DNA from: Bdellovibrio sp.
Lineage (GTDB): Bacteria; Myxococcota; SpSt-1050
Direction of reading: 5' to 3'
Length of the DNA stretch: 40,224 bases
Assembly: GCA_020725805.1 (NCBI GenBank)
Contig: DYEF01000053.1
Span: 1-40,224 of the forward strand
Shown here: positions 8,554 through 17,518 of the stretch, one piece after another
Layout of the letters: the number at the start of each line of letters is the position of its first letter
How positions within the stretch are numbered: the first letter of the stretch is position 1
The notes under the pieces: generated by a model
What the model was told of the DNA's origin: nothing
The model's database searches: none
Seen by the model: only the letters and a program-made list of their open reading frames with translations
Made by a program: the position numbers and the translations under genes

Positions 8554-8893
8554 ATCTATCTCCTTTAAGAAAAATACAGTAAAATATTCACCAAAGTACA
8601 GTCTTTTATATATTTTATTGGATAGATTTTCAAGAAATTAGTTTAATATCCAAAATTATAGGGCGTTTGATTTATGACTTAATGTCTCTGAAATATTTTT
8701 TTTGTAAAATATAATTTCCTAAACAATTTAAAACAAAAAACCAACATCTAAACATACATATTTTTTCAATTTCTACCCCGTTTTTTACTAAACAATTCAG
8801 AGAAAACAAAAAAATATTTTTCTATGGGTTTATATGTGATCTTTACTATAATAAGTTTAATACTTTAATGTTTCGATACAACTTCAATAATTC
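8554..8893. other. AT-rich gene-free spacer between the island and the gmd operon
   Basis: 340 bases with no open frame of note and no tRNA-like or terminator hairpin with GC stem. It holds the gmd promoter and several A/T homopolymer runs, including short inverted copies of a C-A7-T-A-T-T-T-like string near 8690 and 8805. The 3' end of the upstream beta-propeller transcript must lie here, but no intrinsic terminator is clear. Confidence 0.6.
8605..8633 (-). promoter_or_regulatory. Sigma70-like promoter of the gmd operon
   Basis: On the minus strand TTGAAA (8633-8628) and TATAAA (8610-8605) are exactly 17 bases apart, each 5 of 6 to consensus or nearly so. Transcription would start about 45 bases before the GTG at 8553. 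No operator is recognised. Confidence 0.65.
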
Positions 8894-10300
8894 TTATCGG
8901 ATTATTCTGAACTTACCTGTCTCATTATATTCATTAATAACAGCGTAGAATTCATCATAATCTATACCAATTAAATCATTAACATATTTTACATTACCTA
9001 ATATGCTATTATAGTCATATCTACATGTTACATTCCCATTTCTTTTATTTAAAAAGTACATCTTCCTTGATAATAAAAACAATTCATCCTTGTAAAAAAC
9101 AGGCACACTACCTAATACACCATCATCTTCTCGGAAGGTCCATCCAATATCCTTATTATTAATATTGTAGGCTAATATGTTAACTTTAGATTCATCCTCA
9201 TCCGCATATTTAATAGTGAAATATATGTTTTCATCATCTCCTATTGAACCGGGTGAGGAATAATAAAGGTTCCTATTCCTAATTACTTTCCATAAAAGTT
9301 CTCCTTGAGGAGATATAAAATAAAATCCTTCAGCTACACCAATAAGTATATTATTATCCATACCAGCAAAATCAAAACTCACTTCAGCTTCCTTAATATA
9401 TACTGGTTCAAACATTTTGTTGAAATTCTTATCAAAGCTATTTAAGTGCCCACCGACCAATGTATAGAATTTATCTATTTTAGTTATAACAAGTCCACCT
9501 GTATTGTAATCGCTAATCATATAACTGTAAATTTTATTCCCCTTAATATCCAGTACATCAAAATACGCATTTAAATCTATAAGGTCGTAATATAAGACAA
9601 GTATTTTATTATCCAGTATTGCTCGTGCTGGAGAATAAATAATTTTATTGGTTAAATTATATTCCCACATTTTATGCCCTTCAGAGTCAATCAATAGTAC
9701 AGTGTCATCTGATGTAAATAAAGTTTCACCAGTGGATACCATCGATATATATCCGTCATATTTCAGATTATAATTTGATACATCTAAATGCCATCTTGGA
9801 TTAAAGTTTTTATCTGTGGAATATATTACTCTATTTTTACAATAGTAGACGAGATTCCCCAAGCTATTTATAAATGCCGATTCAATATAGCAGCCGACAT
9901 TCTTGGAACTTATAAATTCAATACAGTTTCCTATATCCTGTCCGCTATCTCTATAATCTATGATATCTATATTTGCACCCCCATCATCAACATACTTAAC
10001 ATCTTCTCCATATACATCGGTATTCTCTATTACGTCAGATAGATTAACAACATCTCTATTAATATCTTCATAAACATCATTATAATCACCACTATCACCA
10101 AAAATATCTTTTATCTCTCTTACATCTTCCTCTACAAATCGAACACACCTATTATTTACACATATCAGATCATCCTCACAATCTATATCCTTTTTGCATT
10201 CAATTTCTTTAGAAGTATCATATCCACTATCGTTCATCTTTATCTCTTCCACACAACAATAAATAAACACAATGTTTAATAAAATTAAACTTCTTTTCAT
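8894..10300 (-). CDS. Beta-propeller (PQQ-like repeat) lipoprotein with Cys module
   Basis: 468 residues. Residues 4-14 are hydrophobic and end in FIYCC, a poor but possible lipobox at C15 or C16. C35, C41, C47 and C52 form a C-x5-C-x5-C-x4-C module. A strongly Asp-rich linker (about 55-125) leads into a beta-rich region of about 340 residues. Recurring strands there, such as IDSEGHKMWEYNL, SPQGELLWKVI and NKRNGNVTCRYDY, look like PQQ-type propeller blades. The function is unknown; a surface-exposed binding or scaffold protein is plausible. GAGAGG lies 5 bases before the ATG, and the gene starts 13 bases after the interrupted paralogue upstream. Codon use is much more AT-rich than in the flanking operons. 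Confidence 0.7.
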   Translation of the reverse strand: MKRSLILLNIVFIYCCVEEIKMNDSGYDTSKEIECKKDIDCEDDLICVNNRCVRFVEEDVREIKDIFGDSGDYNDVYEDINRDVVNLSDVIENTDVYGEDVKYVDDGGANIDIIDYRDSGQDIGNCIEFISSKNVGCYIESAFINSLGNLVYYCKNRVIYSTDKNFNPRWHLDVSNYNLKYDGYISMVSTGETLFTSDDTVLLIDSEGHKMWEYNLTNKIIYSPARAILDNKILVLYYDLIDLNAYFDVLDIKGNKIYSYMISDYNTGGLVITKIDKFYTLVGGHLNSFDKNFNKMFEPVYIKEAEVSFDFAGMDNNILIGVAEGFYFISPQGELLWKVIRNRNLYYSSPGSIGDDENIYFTIKYADEDESKVNILAYNINNKDIGWTFREDDGVLGSVPVFYKDELFLLSRKMYFLNKRNGNVTCRYDYNSILGNVKYVNDLIGIDYDEFYAVINEYNETGKFRIIR

Positions 10301-10313
10301 ACTTACCTCTCCA

Positions 10314-11804
10314 TTATTGATATTTGAACCTAAAAACCCTTTTATTTATATCAATTGCTACAAATGAATTATCAGATAATTTTGCAATCTTACCTACTTC
10401 GTTTTTATAAAAATATCTTCCTTTTAAAATACCGCTATCCTTATCAACAACATCAATGAAATACTCTCCTGATACAACTATCTCTTTTCTACTCTCAATA
10501 TAATATGCATTTGTAACAGCAGTATCTCCCATAAAATATTTCCATTTTATTAACTTATCTCTGCCTACTGCTGTAATTGCAGGTGTTTGATAAGATGTTG
10601 GAAAGTCAGATAAAATATAAAGTAGCTCTTCTCCATCACTAAGACACATAAAATCCTCTGAATTTTCATCCAGAAATATCACATCTTTTCTTTGCCCGCT
10701 TTTATCAAATATAATTACTTGATATGGATATTCAGCATAGACCAGATATTCATCTTTATTATTCTTAAGAATATGTTTACCATTTAGCTCTTTTTTAGAG
10801 TCAAGAACCGAATTCCAATTTAATTTACCATCAACTGTAAATGAATATAAATAATTATCCAGAGTTAAAACTATTGATTGCCCATCAAAGATTATATTTT
10901 TGCTCTGCTTTATAAATTACATATCCTGAAGTTTGTACTCCCACAATTTTTTCTGAAAAATATCTGATAATAATAATGAGGTGTAAAAGCCTTTATTATA
11001 GTCAACCATATATAAAATTATATCACCTATCCATCTGCCATCTGTATATCGCACATCTATTTCACTATTTTGCACTCTCTGTTCACTTACTTTAGACCCA
11101 ACTTAATCCAAAACCCATAAGAGTTTATACTCATAATAATTATTTACAACCAACGTATACCCTTCATCTGAACCCAACTTTTCAGGAGGCTCAAATGTAT
11201 CATCAGGTAATAGCACCCTCCACCTCTCATTTCCATATTTATCCATAGAGATTAATATATAATTATCACAAAAGAAGTTGAAATTGTCATATTTATCCAC
11301 AGAGATGACAGGCACATAGCCGTATTCACTAAATGGAACGCAATCCATATCTTTCTCCCATGCAATCTCAAAAGATAATCCGCCATCAATCCCAATATCC
11401 GCTACATTGATATCTTCTACTATATCAATAATTTCTCTTTCACCTGATGTGTCTGGATAGATTTCATCATTAAGATAAATATCCGTTATATCGTTGTAAA
11501 AATCATAATCTTTACTATCGTCATTACCGTCATCTCGAGTATCATCTTTTGTAACTATATCATAGGTAAGATTATCATCTACTGAGACATCTTTTGAATC
11601 AATATAAACACATTCACCGTTTTTGCAAACTCTACCGCCCTTACACTCATAATTTGATGTGCATCCGTTTTGCAGAATGATATCACCATCATTAACATCA
11701 AATAGACCAACAGATTTGTCTCCGTTACATCCAATAAAAACACAGAGACTACTTACCAATATAAGGCATGCAATCTCTCTTGGTCTTGAACCTAAATATT
11801 CCAT
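10314..11804 (-). pseudogene. Beta-propeller lipoprotein paralogue interrupted by two in-frame TAA codons
   Basis: One reading frame runs from the ATG at 11804 to the stop at 10314 and is broken only by TAA at 11105-11103 (codon 234) and TAA at 10919-10917 (codon 296). There is no frameshift. Reading through both gives about 496 residues, with the same architecture as the 468-residue neighbour: signal with lipobox FIGC (C26), a C48-x5-C54-x5-C60-x4-C65 module, an Asp-rich linker, then propeller strands on both sides of the stops. The start at 11804 is preferred because AGGAGG sits about 6 bases before it; a GTG at 11819 is possible. If unread, the product is a 233-residue truncated lipoprotein. 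A decaying duplicate is most likely; sequencing error or stop readthrough are alternatives. Confidence 0.75.
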
Positions 11805-12150
11805 CTTCATCCTCCTCACAATAGTATCCTCCTTTAATTACGCAATTTAAAAATGTCCCCTCTTCCTTCTCTTTTTCCAAACACTCTTCAAGAAATTCAT
11901 CAAGATCTCTACAACAACCCTTTTCAGCTCTAAGAACCGTATAGCACTCCTCCGGAACAGGTAATACATAGACTGAACAGTGTGTTATAAAACTATTTTT
12001 ATTTATAACATAGTTACGTCCTACGCATTGAGCTATAAAATTTCGCAATATATCACACTCTGATTCACGTAGTCTATCCATAAAATCTTCCTCCATAGGT
12101 AGTGGACATGAAATTAATAATAAAAAGCACATTAGAAGAATTCTATTCAT
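11749..12150 (-). CDS. Small Cys-rich lipoprotein of unknown function
   Basis: 133 residues. The frame is open further upstream, but the ATG at 12150 starts a clear lipoprotein signal (hydrophobic run ending LLISC, Cys14 or so) and is preferred over the start at 12201. The mature part has about nine cysteines, including a CC pair (EKGCCRDL), and is acidic (EKEKEEG). I do not recognise the family; disulfide stabilisation after export is likely. It overlaps the end of the preceding gene by 8 bases and runs about 56 bases into the start of the next one, so it is part of the same transcript as the island. Confidence 0.6.
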   Translation of the reverse strand: MNRILLMCFLLLISCPLPMEEDFMDRLRESECDILRNFIAQCVGRNYVINKNSFITHCSVYVLPVPEECYTVLRAEKGCCRDLDEFLEECLEKEKEEGTFLNCVIKGGYYCEEDEDGIFRFKTKRDCMPYIGK

Positions 12151-13339
12151 TTTTATAATCCTTAAAATTGTAATCAGGAAGTTTAAACCCTTTTTTACCA
12201 TCTGCTCTTATAATCAATATATATCCGCACTCAAGTTTATCATATTTACTCCATCCTGAAGGAATTGTATCCATACTTACTCTTATAATGAACTCTCCAT
12301 CAAAAGGAGGTCTGAAATTAACCCTCGATCTCCTTGCAATTGACTCATTTGTATAAGGAGTAATGTAAAAATCATTATTGTTATAATATGGGCTATACCA
12401 TTTCCATCCATCAAATAAAAACCCTCTGTCTGTAGGATAGCATACATTTCTCCAAAAGAGTATTGAACCCATTGGATAAGGATTATAATCTTCCCAGTTT
12501 TTGCACTCAGAGTATCTCCTCCCATCTGAATCCTTAATATTATAATCATCTACAGAAAAGATAAATGGTAATTCTAATTTTCTCCCATCATATTCATGGT
12601 CACATCTTATGAATTCTACATTATCTATATCAATCCACATTCCCTGACAAATCCCCCACATAGGTACAACCTCAATTACATAATTAACCCCTTCATCTGC
12701 ATCAAATCTATAAAAATCAAAATCAAAATATTTACCTTTGTATGGATATAACTGAATCTTAGAAGCTATATAATTTGATGTTCTTTTATAGATATCTTCC
12801 ATTACTTTATATGGACGATTATAATCAAATTTATTATCCTCATCATCCTTAATTACTATCCTATATGATGAAGGGATATGTTCTTCTCTTTCCACCTCTA
12901 TAATCATTGTTTTTCCGCCATAACAAATATCACTATCTATTTTAGCATTCCTATTGACAAATATGTCTAATTCATAAGTACCGGAGGGCAACCTTATATA
13001 ATCAGAAGGAAGTTTGGTTATAGAATTACACTTATTATCATTATCATATATCCTTACATAAGGTCGACCTCCTTCTGATAGAATTTTTATTAAAAAAGAT
13101 TCCTGAATTCCTTCAGGCACAAGATATTTATAATAATTCTTTGATCTGCCATATTGTGTAAAGTAATCAACCACTGATATATCAGAGTATTCATCAGCAC
13201 CTTCCAAAGAACCAGGTCCTAATACAGGCACTGGCAAATCCTTATTATAACCTCCATAATATAAAGAATATAGATTTCCGTAATATTCAAATTCATTATT
13301 ATCATTCATAATTCCGCTATTAACATACATATGTATCAA
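12143..13339 (-). CDS. Beta-rich protein with PPC-like domains, unknown function
   Basis: 398 residues, very rich in Tyr, Asp and Asn. No signal peptide is seen at either possible start: TTG at 13339, overlapping the upstream TGA as TTGA, or ATG at 13330. The C-terminal segment (about 325-385) reads like a bacterial pre-peptidase C-terminal (PPC) beta sandwich, with a 'phi-x-F-x-P-P-x-D-G-E-F-I-I-R-V' strand followed by GYILIIRAD. A similar weaker segment lies at about 75-150. PPC domains normally sit on the C-terminus of secreted proteases, and the adjacent upstream gene is a protease. The two may be parts of one former polypeptide or a secreted complex. The PPC call is by pattern only. Confidence 0.45.
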   Translation of the reverse strand: MIHMYVNSGIMNDNNEFEYYGNLYSLYYGGYNKDLPVPVLGPGSLEGADEYSDISVVDYFTQYGRSKNYYKYLVPEGIQESFLIKILSEGGRPYVRIYDNDNKCNSITKLPSDYIRLPSGTYELDIFVNRNAKIDSDICYGGKTMIIEVEREEHIPSSYRIVIKDDEDNKFDYNRPYKVMEDIYKRTSNYIASKIQLYPYKGKYFDFDFYRFDADEGVNYVIEVVPMWGICQGMWIDIDNVEFIRCDHEYDGRKLELPFIFSVDDYNIKDSDGRRYSECKNWEDYNPYPMGSILFWRNVCYPTDRGFLFDGWKWYSPYYNNNDFYITPYTNESIARRSRVNFRPPFDGEFIIRVSMDTIPSGWSKYDKLECGYILIIRADGKKGFKLPDYNFKDYKNE

Positions 13340-15378
13340 ACCTTTTTATCTTTTAAGAACTTACTAAGATCTTCATCTATAACCCATCTATCACCAATTC
13401 TTTTAGCCCTAATATTCTTTCTTTCGCGTTCAGTTGCATATCTCTCGTATAATGTTATGGAAAAATAGTTTCTTGAAGAAAGATTGAGTTTGTAAAAATT
13501 ATTAGATGTTGAAATAAAAGAATAACCATCCTTTGTATTGTTTTTATTGAATTTCCCACTAAAGTTTACATTGTGATCTATCGGTGAAATATGCAAAAAC
13601 TTTCCAATCCTTTCAAGATTTGTAACTGTATCGATTTTGTAAGTATTTTTATAAATACCATGATCCATCAGTGCCATATCAATCTCGTGAACCATATTCT
13701 TTCTATCATCACTACCTCTACCTAATAGTATCAATTTTTCTCTCCATTTTCTCAATAGATTATCTGTTATATTTACTTTATAGTTACCATATCCAAGAAT
13801 ATTTTGTATAATGTCCCAAACACTCTCTCCAGCGCAGTAAATTATATTATCACCTTCATCATCCATTATTCCAAAGAAATCATAAAGCAACCTGTTTGCA
13901 TTGTATTGACCTAATATATTCATTAGCTGAACACCAATTCCAGCGAATATGTTTCCTCTCTCATACTCATTGTCTAAAGAATTATAGGTTTTAATACTCT
14001 GATACAATGAAGAACCGCTATAATTACTGCCAGTCCCACTATTTTTATTTAAAAGCCAATTAACTTTATTTAATTTTTCCAGCGATGCAGCTATATAATT
14101 AGAGTATCCCTCCTGATAAGAATACTTTGGGGTGTATGGACAATATCCAAAATTGCCTGTTGCATCCTGAACCACGTGACCAAATTCGTGGAATATAGTT
14201 AGTGCATCCTGCTGGGTAATTTGACTGGATTTTAACCATATAATAGATGGAAGAAGTGGAACACCGCCAGTATAGCAAGAGGTGCTTCTTAACTCTTGGT
14301 CTATTTCAACATTTAAAAACTCTATTAAAGCTCTACATCCATAGTCATCTACTCTGAATTCAAGGTCATTAATAAAGCTCGTCCCTAAAACATCTTTATA
14401 ATACATAGATGCCCAGTTGAGATAATGCCATGCTATTACCTCTTTTATTCCCTTATCTTCCAGTTTATAATAACCATTATTTTTATTACTAAACACGACA
14501 TCTCTTTCTGGCAATTCATAAACTTTGAAAAATTTGTTTGTCAGATATGCCTGTGATGTACCACTTCTTATGAAATCTAATATTGCATAACTTCCCTCGC
14601 TTCTATGATACGCTCCTTTACCATTTGTAAAATCCGTAGTATTAGATATCCTCTCCAGACATTCTTCTTTGGACATTCCATATTGAATGTAAGGTATTTT
14701 AAATATTCCTATCTTTTGCCATTTTAATTCGGCACTACACATAAAACATAGATTAAAATCCTGGTCTATACAGATTTCCCAATAATCATCTATATCCCTT
14801 GGGTCATATAATTCTAAAGAATATAGTCTGTCAACCCTCTCTCTTCTCTCTTTACTTACTTCTCTTACTCTTGCGTAAGGAACTGTGATCTCTCCATTGC
14901 AACTCTGCGGGATATGAGATGGTGTAAATGATAAACTAAAAATATTTCCAAATCCTGCTCTTGGAATTGCAGCAAATAGTTTCAGATTGGACTTATCGTA
15001 AAAGTAATCAACAATAAAAGCCTTATCAATACTAACTATTATATGAAACAATAACTTATCAATACCCGTCTTATCTCTTACAATAATTCCCTCTGTAGTT
15101 AAGACCTCAGTCTTCTTATTATTTATAGTCACATCATTGTTTAATGATTTAATAAAATATTCAATATTAATTATATTTGGTTCTTCTATCGATATTTTAC
15201 CCTTCCCATCCCTTACAGCGATAGCATATGGTTTATAATTAATACTTTCCCCTTCAACAAATACAATAAATAATTCGTTAAATACCCTATATCCTTTGTG
15301 TCTTCTTTCAAAAAAAACCTTAAATCTTTCAATCTTACTTTCTATATCTTCATCAATTTCAAATGCAGGTTTTGACAC
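13336..15378 (-). CDS. Gluzincin-like zinc metallopeptidase
   Basis: 680 residues. HEFGH at 397-401 with E423 in QEGYSNY, 22 residues on, gives the HExxH...E zinc site of the thermolysin/fungalysin-like gluzincins. The EGYSNY motif resembles the EGxSDxxA motif of M4/M36 enzymes. Residues 1-350 would be a propeptide-like region, and 590-650 is beta-rich. The family assignment beyond gluzincin is not clear. No signal peptide is found at the GTG start at 15378, which is odd for this class. Open coding-like sequence in the next frame just upstream suggests the 5' end may be frameshifted. GAGGGA lies about 10 bases before the GTG. It heads the AT-rich island operon. Confidence 0.65.
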   Translation of the reverse strand: MSKPAFEIDEDIESKIERFKVFFERRHKGYRVFNELFIVFVEGESINYKPYAIAVRDGKGKISIEEPNIINIEYFIKSLNNDVTINNKKTEVLTTEGIIVRDKTGIDKLLFHIIVSIDKAFIVDYFYDKSNLKLFAAIPRAGFGNIFSLSFTPSHIPQSCNGEITVPYARVREVSKERRERVDRLYSLELYDPRDIDDYWEICIDQDFNLCFMCSAELKWQKIGIFKIPYIQYGMSKEECLERISNTTDFTNGKGAYHRSEGSYAILDFIRSGTSQAYLTNKFFKVYELPERDVVFSNKNNGYYKLEDKGIKEVIAWHYLNWASMYYKDVLGTSFINDLEFRVDDYGCRALIEFLNVEIDQELRSTSCYTGGVPLLPSIIWLKSSQITQQDALTIFHEFGHVVQDATGNFGYCPYTPKYSYQEGYSNYIAASLEKLNKVNWLLNKNSGTGSNYSGSSLYQSIKTYNSLDNEYERGNIFAGIGVQLMNILGQYNANRLLYDFFGIMDDEGDNIIYCAGESVWDIIQNILGYGNYKVNITDNLLRKWREKLILLGRGSDDRKNMVHEIDMALMDHGIYKNTYKIDTVTNLERIGKFLHISPIDHNVNFSGKFNKNNTKDGYSFISTSNNFYKLNLSSRNYFSITLYERYATERERKNIRAKRIGDRWVIDEDLSKFLKDKKV

Positions 15379-15921
15379 TCAGACTAATTCCCTCATTTAT
15401 TACTTTATCAATTTTTATTCTTATCTGTGTTTTGATATCAGAATTTCTACTTTTATAATACTCATTTACCTGTTCAATAAAAAATCTATCGCCACATATT
15501 TATAAAAAATTCAACCAATTATTAATGGCGAAGCCTTACTGTTAATATTACTGCTCTTTAATTTTCTACTCCAGCTCTTATTAAAAGAGATATCTTTTCT
15601 TTTTTAAAGAAAATTTCCTTCCCTTTTCGTATATAAATACGTGACAATTTTAAGAGAAAGCAAGCAACTTTGGCTAAGATAATTAATAGATATTTATTCA
15701 ATTAGCAATTTAGGAAGAAGTTGCCTGAATTAAAGAGATCTTTCAGATTGTTATTTAATATGCAGATGGCAAAGAGCTTATAATGAGGTTGCTTGTCAAA
15801 GCCGTATACTAATGTATAATAAAAATGGATATTAAATATCCTCTTATTGGACTAATCCTGATCTTTTACCAGAGAAAGATTAAAAACATTAATTGCTAAA
15901 TGCTCAAGAAGCAAATGATTG

Positions 15922-15957
15922 GAACAGTTTAAACGGTTTGAACAGCTTTAACTTTTT
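15922..15957. repeat. Degenerate 9-bp tandem array
   Basis: Four 9-base units lie head to tail: GAACAGTTT, AAACGGTTT, GAACAGCTT and a diverged TAACTTTTT. The array ends 23 bases before the TATAAT of the pcm operon. The first two unit boundaries also create TTTAAAC palindromes. Confidence 0.6.
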
Positions 15958-15980
15958 ATTTTCATTACGTAAAAATTGAG

Positions 15981-15986
15981 TATAAT
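15981..15986 (+). promoter_or_regulatory. -10 box of the pcm operon
   Basis: Perfect TATAAT; no good -35 box is seen 16-18 bases upstream. The usual 7-base distance places the transcript start at about 15993, on the GTG itself, so the first gene may be read from a leaderless mRNA. Confidence 0.4.
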
Positions 15987-15992
15987 TATTGA

Positions 15993-16736
15993 GTGAGGAT
16001 GAGAAATACCTGTTTGTTTGCTCTTTTATTTTTATTCACACTATTATATAACCCCTCTTGTTTTGCCGAAACTGGTAAAGCAAGTAAGAGTAAGAAGGAG
16101 AATTTTTCTAAAATGCGACAGGAGATGGTCGAATATCAGCTCAAGAGAAGGGATATTAAAGACCCGAAAGTCCTTGATGCTATGAATAAAGTGCCGAGGG
16201 ATATGTTCGTACCAGAATCACTGCAGAGGAATGCATACGATGACGGGCCACTCCCAATAGGTGAGGGACAGACAATAAGTCAGCCATATATAGTTGCATA
16301 TATGACAGAACAGCTCAGACTTAGAGGAGACGAAAAGGTGCTTGAGATCGGTACAGGTTCAGGATATCAGGCCGCAATACTCGCTGAGATCGCAAAAGAG
16401 GTCTATACAATCGAGATTATAGAGACCCTTTCAAAACGGGCCGAAAAAGTCCTTGGTGAACTTGGGTATAAAAATATCAGATTCAGAACAGGTGACGGGT
16501 ATTTCGGCTGGAAAGAGTATGCTCCGTTTGATGCAATAATTATCACTGCCGCTCCGCCAAAGATACCCGAACCGCTTATTGAACAGCTAAAAGTAAACGG
16601 GCGTCTGATTGCGCCGGTAGGAGATACTTTTCAGGAACTCATACTTATTACAAAGACAGAAAAAGGGATTGTAAAAGAGAGCCTGATTCCGGTCGTCTTT
16701 GTACCTATGCGCGGAGAGATAGAAAAGAAGAGATGA
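15993..16736 (+). CDS. pcm: Exported protein-L-isoaspartate O-methyltransferase
   Basis: 247 residues. It repairs isoaspartyl residues in proteins using SAM. An N-terminal signal peptide (hydrophobic about 7-20, cleavage after SCFA at about 25) precedes a standard PCMT domain. Family motifs are RDMFVPE at about 69-75, the active-site region PIGEGQTISQP at 88-98, and the SAM-binding LEIGTGSGYQ at 117-126. The frame opens with GTG at 15993, with an ATG two codons later (15999); neither has a well-spaced ribosome binding site. PCMT is usually cytoplasmic, so a periplasmic form is notable, as SAM is not expected there. Periplasmic PCMTs are annotated in some proteobacteria. The stop overlaps the next gene by 4 bases (ATGA). 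Confidence 0.88.
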   Translation: MRMRNTCLFALLFLFTLLYNPSCFAETGKASKSKKENFSKMRQEMVEYQLKRRDIKDPKVLDAMNKVPRDMFVPESLQRNAYDDGPLPIGEGQTISQPYIVAYMTEQLRLRGDEKVLEIGTGSGYQAAILAEIAKEVYTIEIIETLSKRAEKVLGELGYKNIRFRTGDGYFGWKEYAPFDAIIITAAPPKIPEPLIEQLKVNGRLIAPVGDTFQELILITKTEKGIVKESLIPVVFVPMRGEIEKKR

Positions 16737-17518
16737 AGAGACCACTTATTATAGCACACAGAGGGGCAAACAGATTTGCCCTTGAAAACTCCATTACGGC
16801 ATTTAAGAAGGCGGTAAGGCTCGGATGCGACGGTGTCGAATTCGATGTGAGACTCACCAAAGACAACAAGGTAGTCGTCTTTCACGATGACGACCTTAAG
16901 AGATTATTTCAGATTGAGGAAATTGTAAGAGATGTATCCTATGAGAATCTGAAAAGAATAACCGGCGGCAAAATTCCTCTTCTGAGCGAGGTCCTCCGGG
17001 TTGTGAAAGATATGAAATTTATCAATATAGAGCTCAAAATCGACGGCAGATTCTCCGGGGTTCTCGAGGAGCAGGTATTAAAAATCACAAAACCATTCGA
17101 TATTTATCATAAAATACTCTTCTCGTCGTTTAATCCCCTGAGCATCGGATTAATCAAAAGGCTCAAAAGGGACGCAAATACAGGTTTCTTATTTGACAAA
17201 GATGCATTTTACAAGGAACTGGGGGCTCTGCTTGCCTCGTTTCTGAAAGCAACATCAGTAAATCCTCAGTTTAACATACTCAATGATTTTATGATGATGC
17301 ACTACCGGGAGTGGGGACTCAGTGTATATGTCTGGACAGTGGATAACAGTGAAGACATAAGAGAGATGATGAGACTCGGTGTTGACGGCATTATTACAAA
17401 CAGACCGGAAATTGCATTAAAGATAAGAATTCCGAAACAGGTCAGTAAGTCACCGGAACTCGACCCTAAGTTCTGGGAGGAGAATAATATATGCTCATTT
17501 CAAACAGAGGCAAAATAA
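16733..17518 (+). CDS. Glycerophosphodiester phosphodiesterase
   Basis: 261 residues with no signal peptide, so cytoplasmic (UgpQ-like). It hydrolyses glycerophosphodiesters to glycerol-3-phosphate and an alcohol. Key residues: HRGAN at 9-13 (His9 catalytic, Arg10), VEFDVR at 35-40 (E36, D38 metal ligands), FHDD with H51 as the second catalytic His, and the late strand YVWTVDN followed by GVDGIITNRPE. The glutamate ELKID near 105 completes the metal site. It overlaps pcm by 4 bases and the MBL gene by 28 bases. Confidence 0.88.
   Translation: MKRPLIIAHRGANRFALENSITAFKKAVRLGCDGVEFDVRLTKDNKVVVFHDDDLKRLFQIEEIVRDVSYENLKRITGGKIPLLSEVLRVVKDMKFINIELKIDGRFSGVLEEQVLKITKPFDIYHKILFSSFNPLSIGLIKRLKRDANTGFLFDKDAFYKELGALLASFLKATSVNPQFNILNDFMMMHYREWGLSVYVWTVDNSEDIREMMRLGVDGIITNRPEIALKIRIPKQVSKSPELDPKFWEENNICSFQTEAK

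Larger units (their letters stand above)
15379..15992. other. 614-base AT-rich gene-free stretch
   Basis: No convincing gene, tRNA or transposase remnant is seen. It contains a coding-like fragment on the minus strand near 15390-15510 in a different frame from the metallopeptidase. There is an AT-only inverted repeat, TTTTCTTT/AAAGAAAA (15595-15602 and 15606-15613), and a short CGTAT-N4-ATACG palindrome (15628-15641). A 9-base tandem array (15922-15957) and the -10 box of the next operon complete it. The base composition matches the island, so this is probably its right flank. Confidence 0.6.

Noticed and set aside
8554-8893. CRISPR or tRNA in the AT-rich spacer
   Set aside because: No repeated unit with spacers and no TpsiC-like motif or acceptor stem was seen.
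13320-13345. Classical -1 frameshift slippery site joining the two protease-region genes
   Set aside because: The A-run has five bases, so the heptamer does not fit X-XXY-YYZ; TTGA start-stop coupling explains the overlap more simply.
15826-15900. 24-codon plus-strand frame with a hydrophobic stretch
   Set aside because: Too short, no ribosome binding site, and no recognised family; an apparent likeness to the YidD N-terminus is too weak to support.
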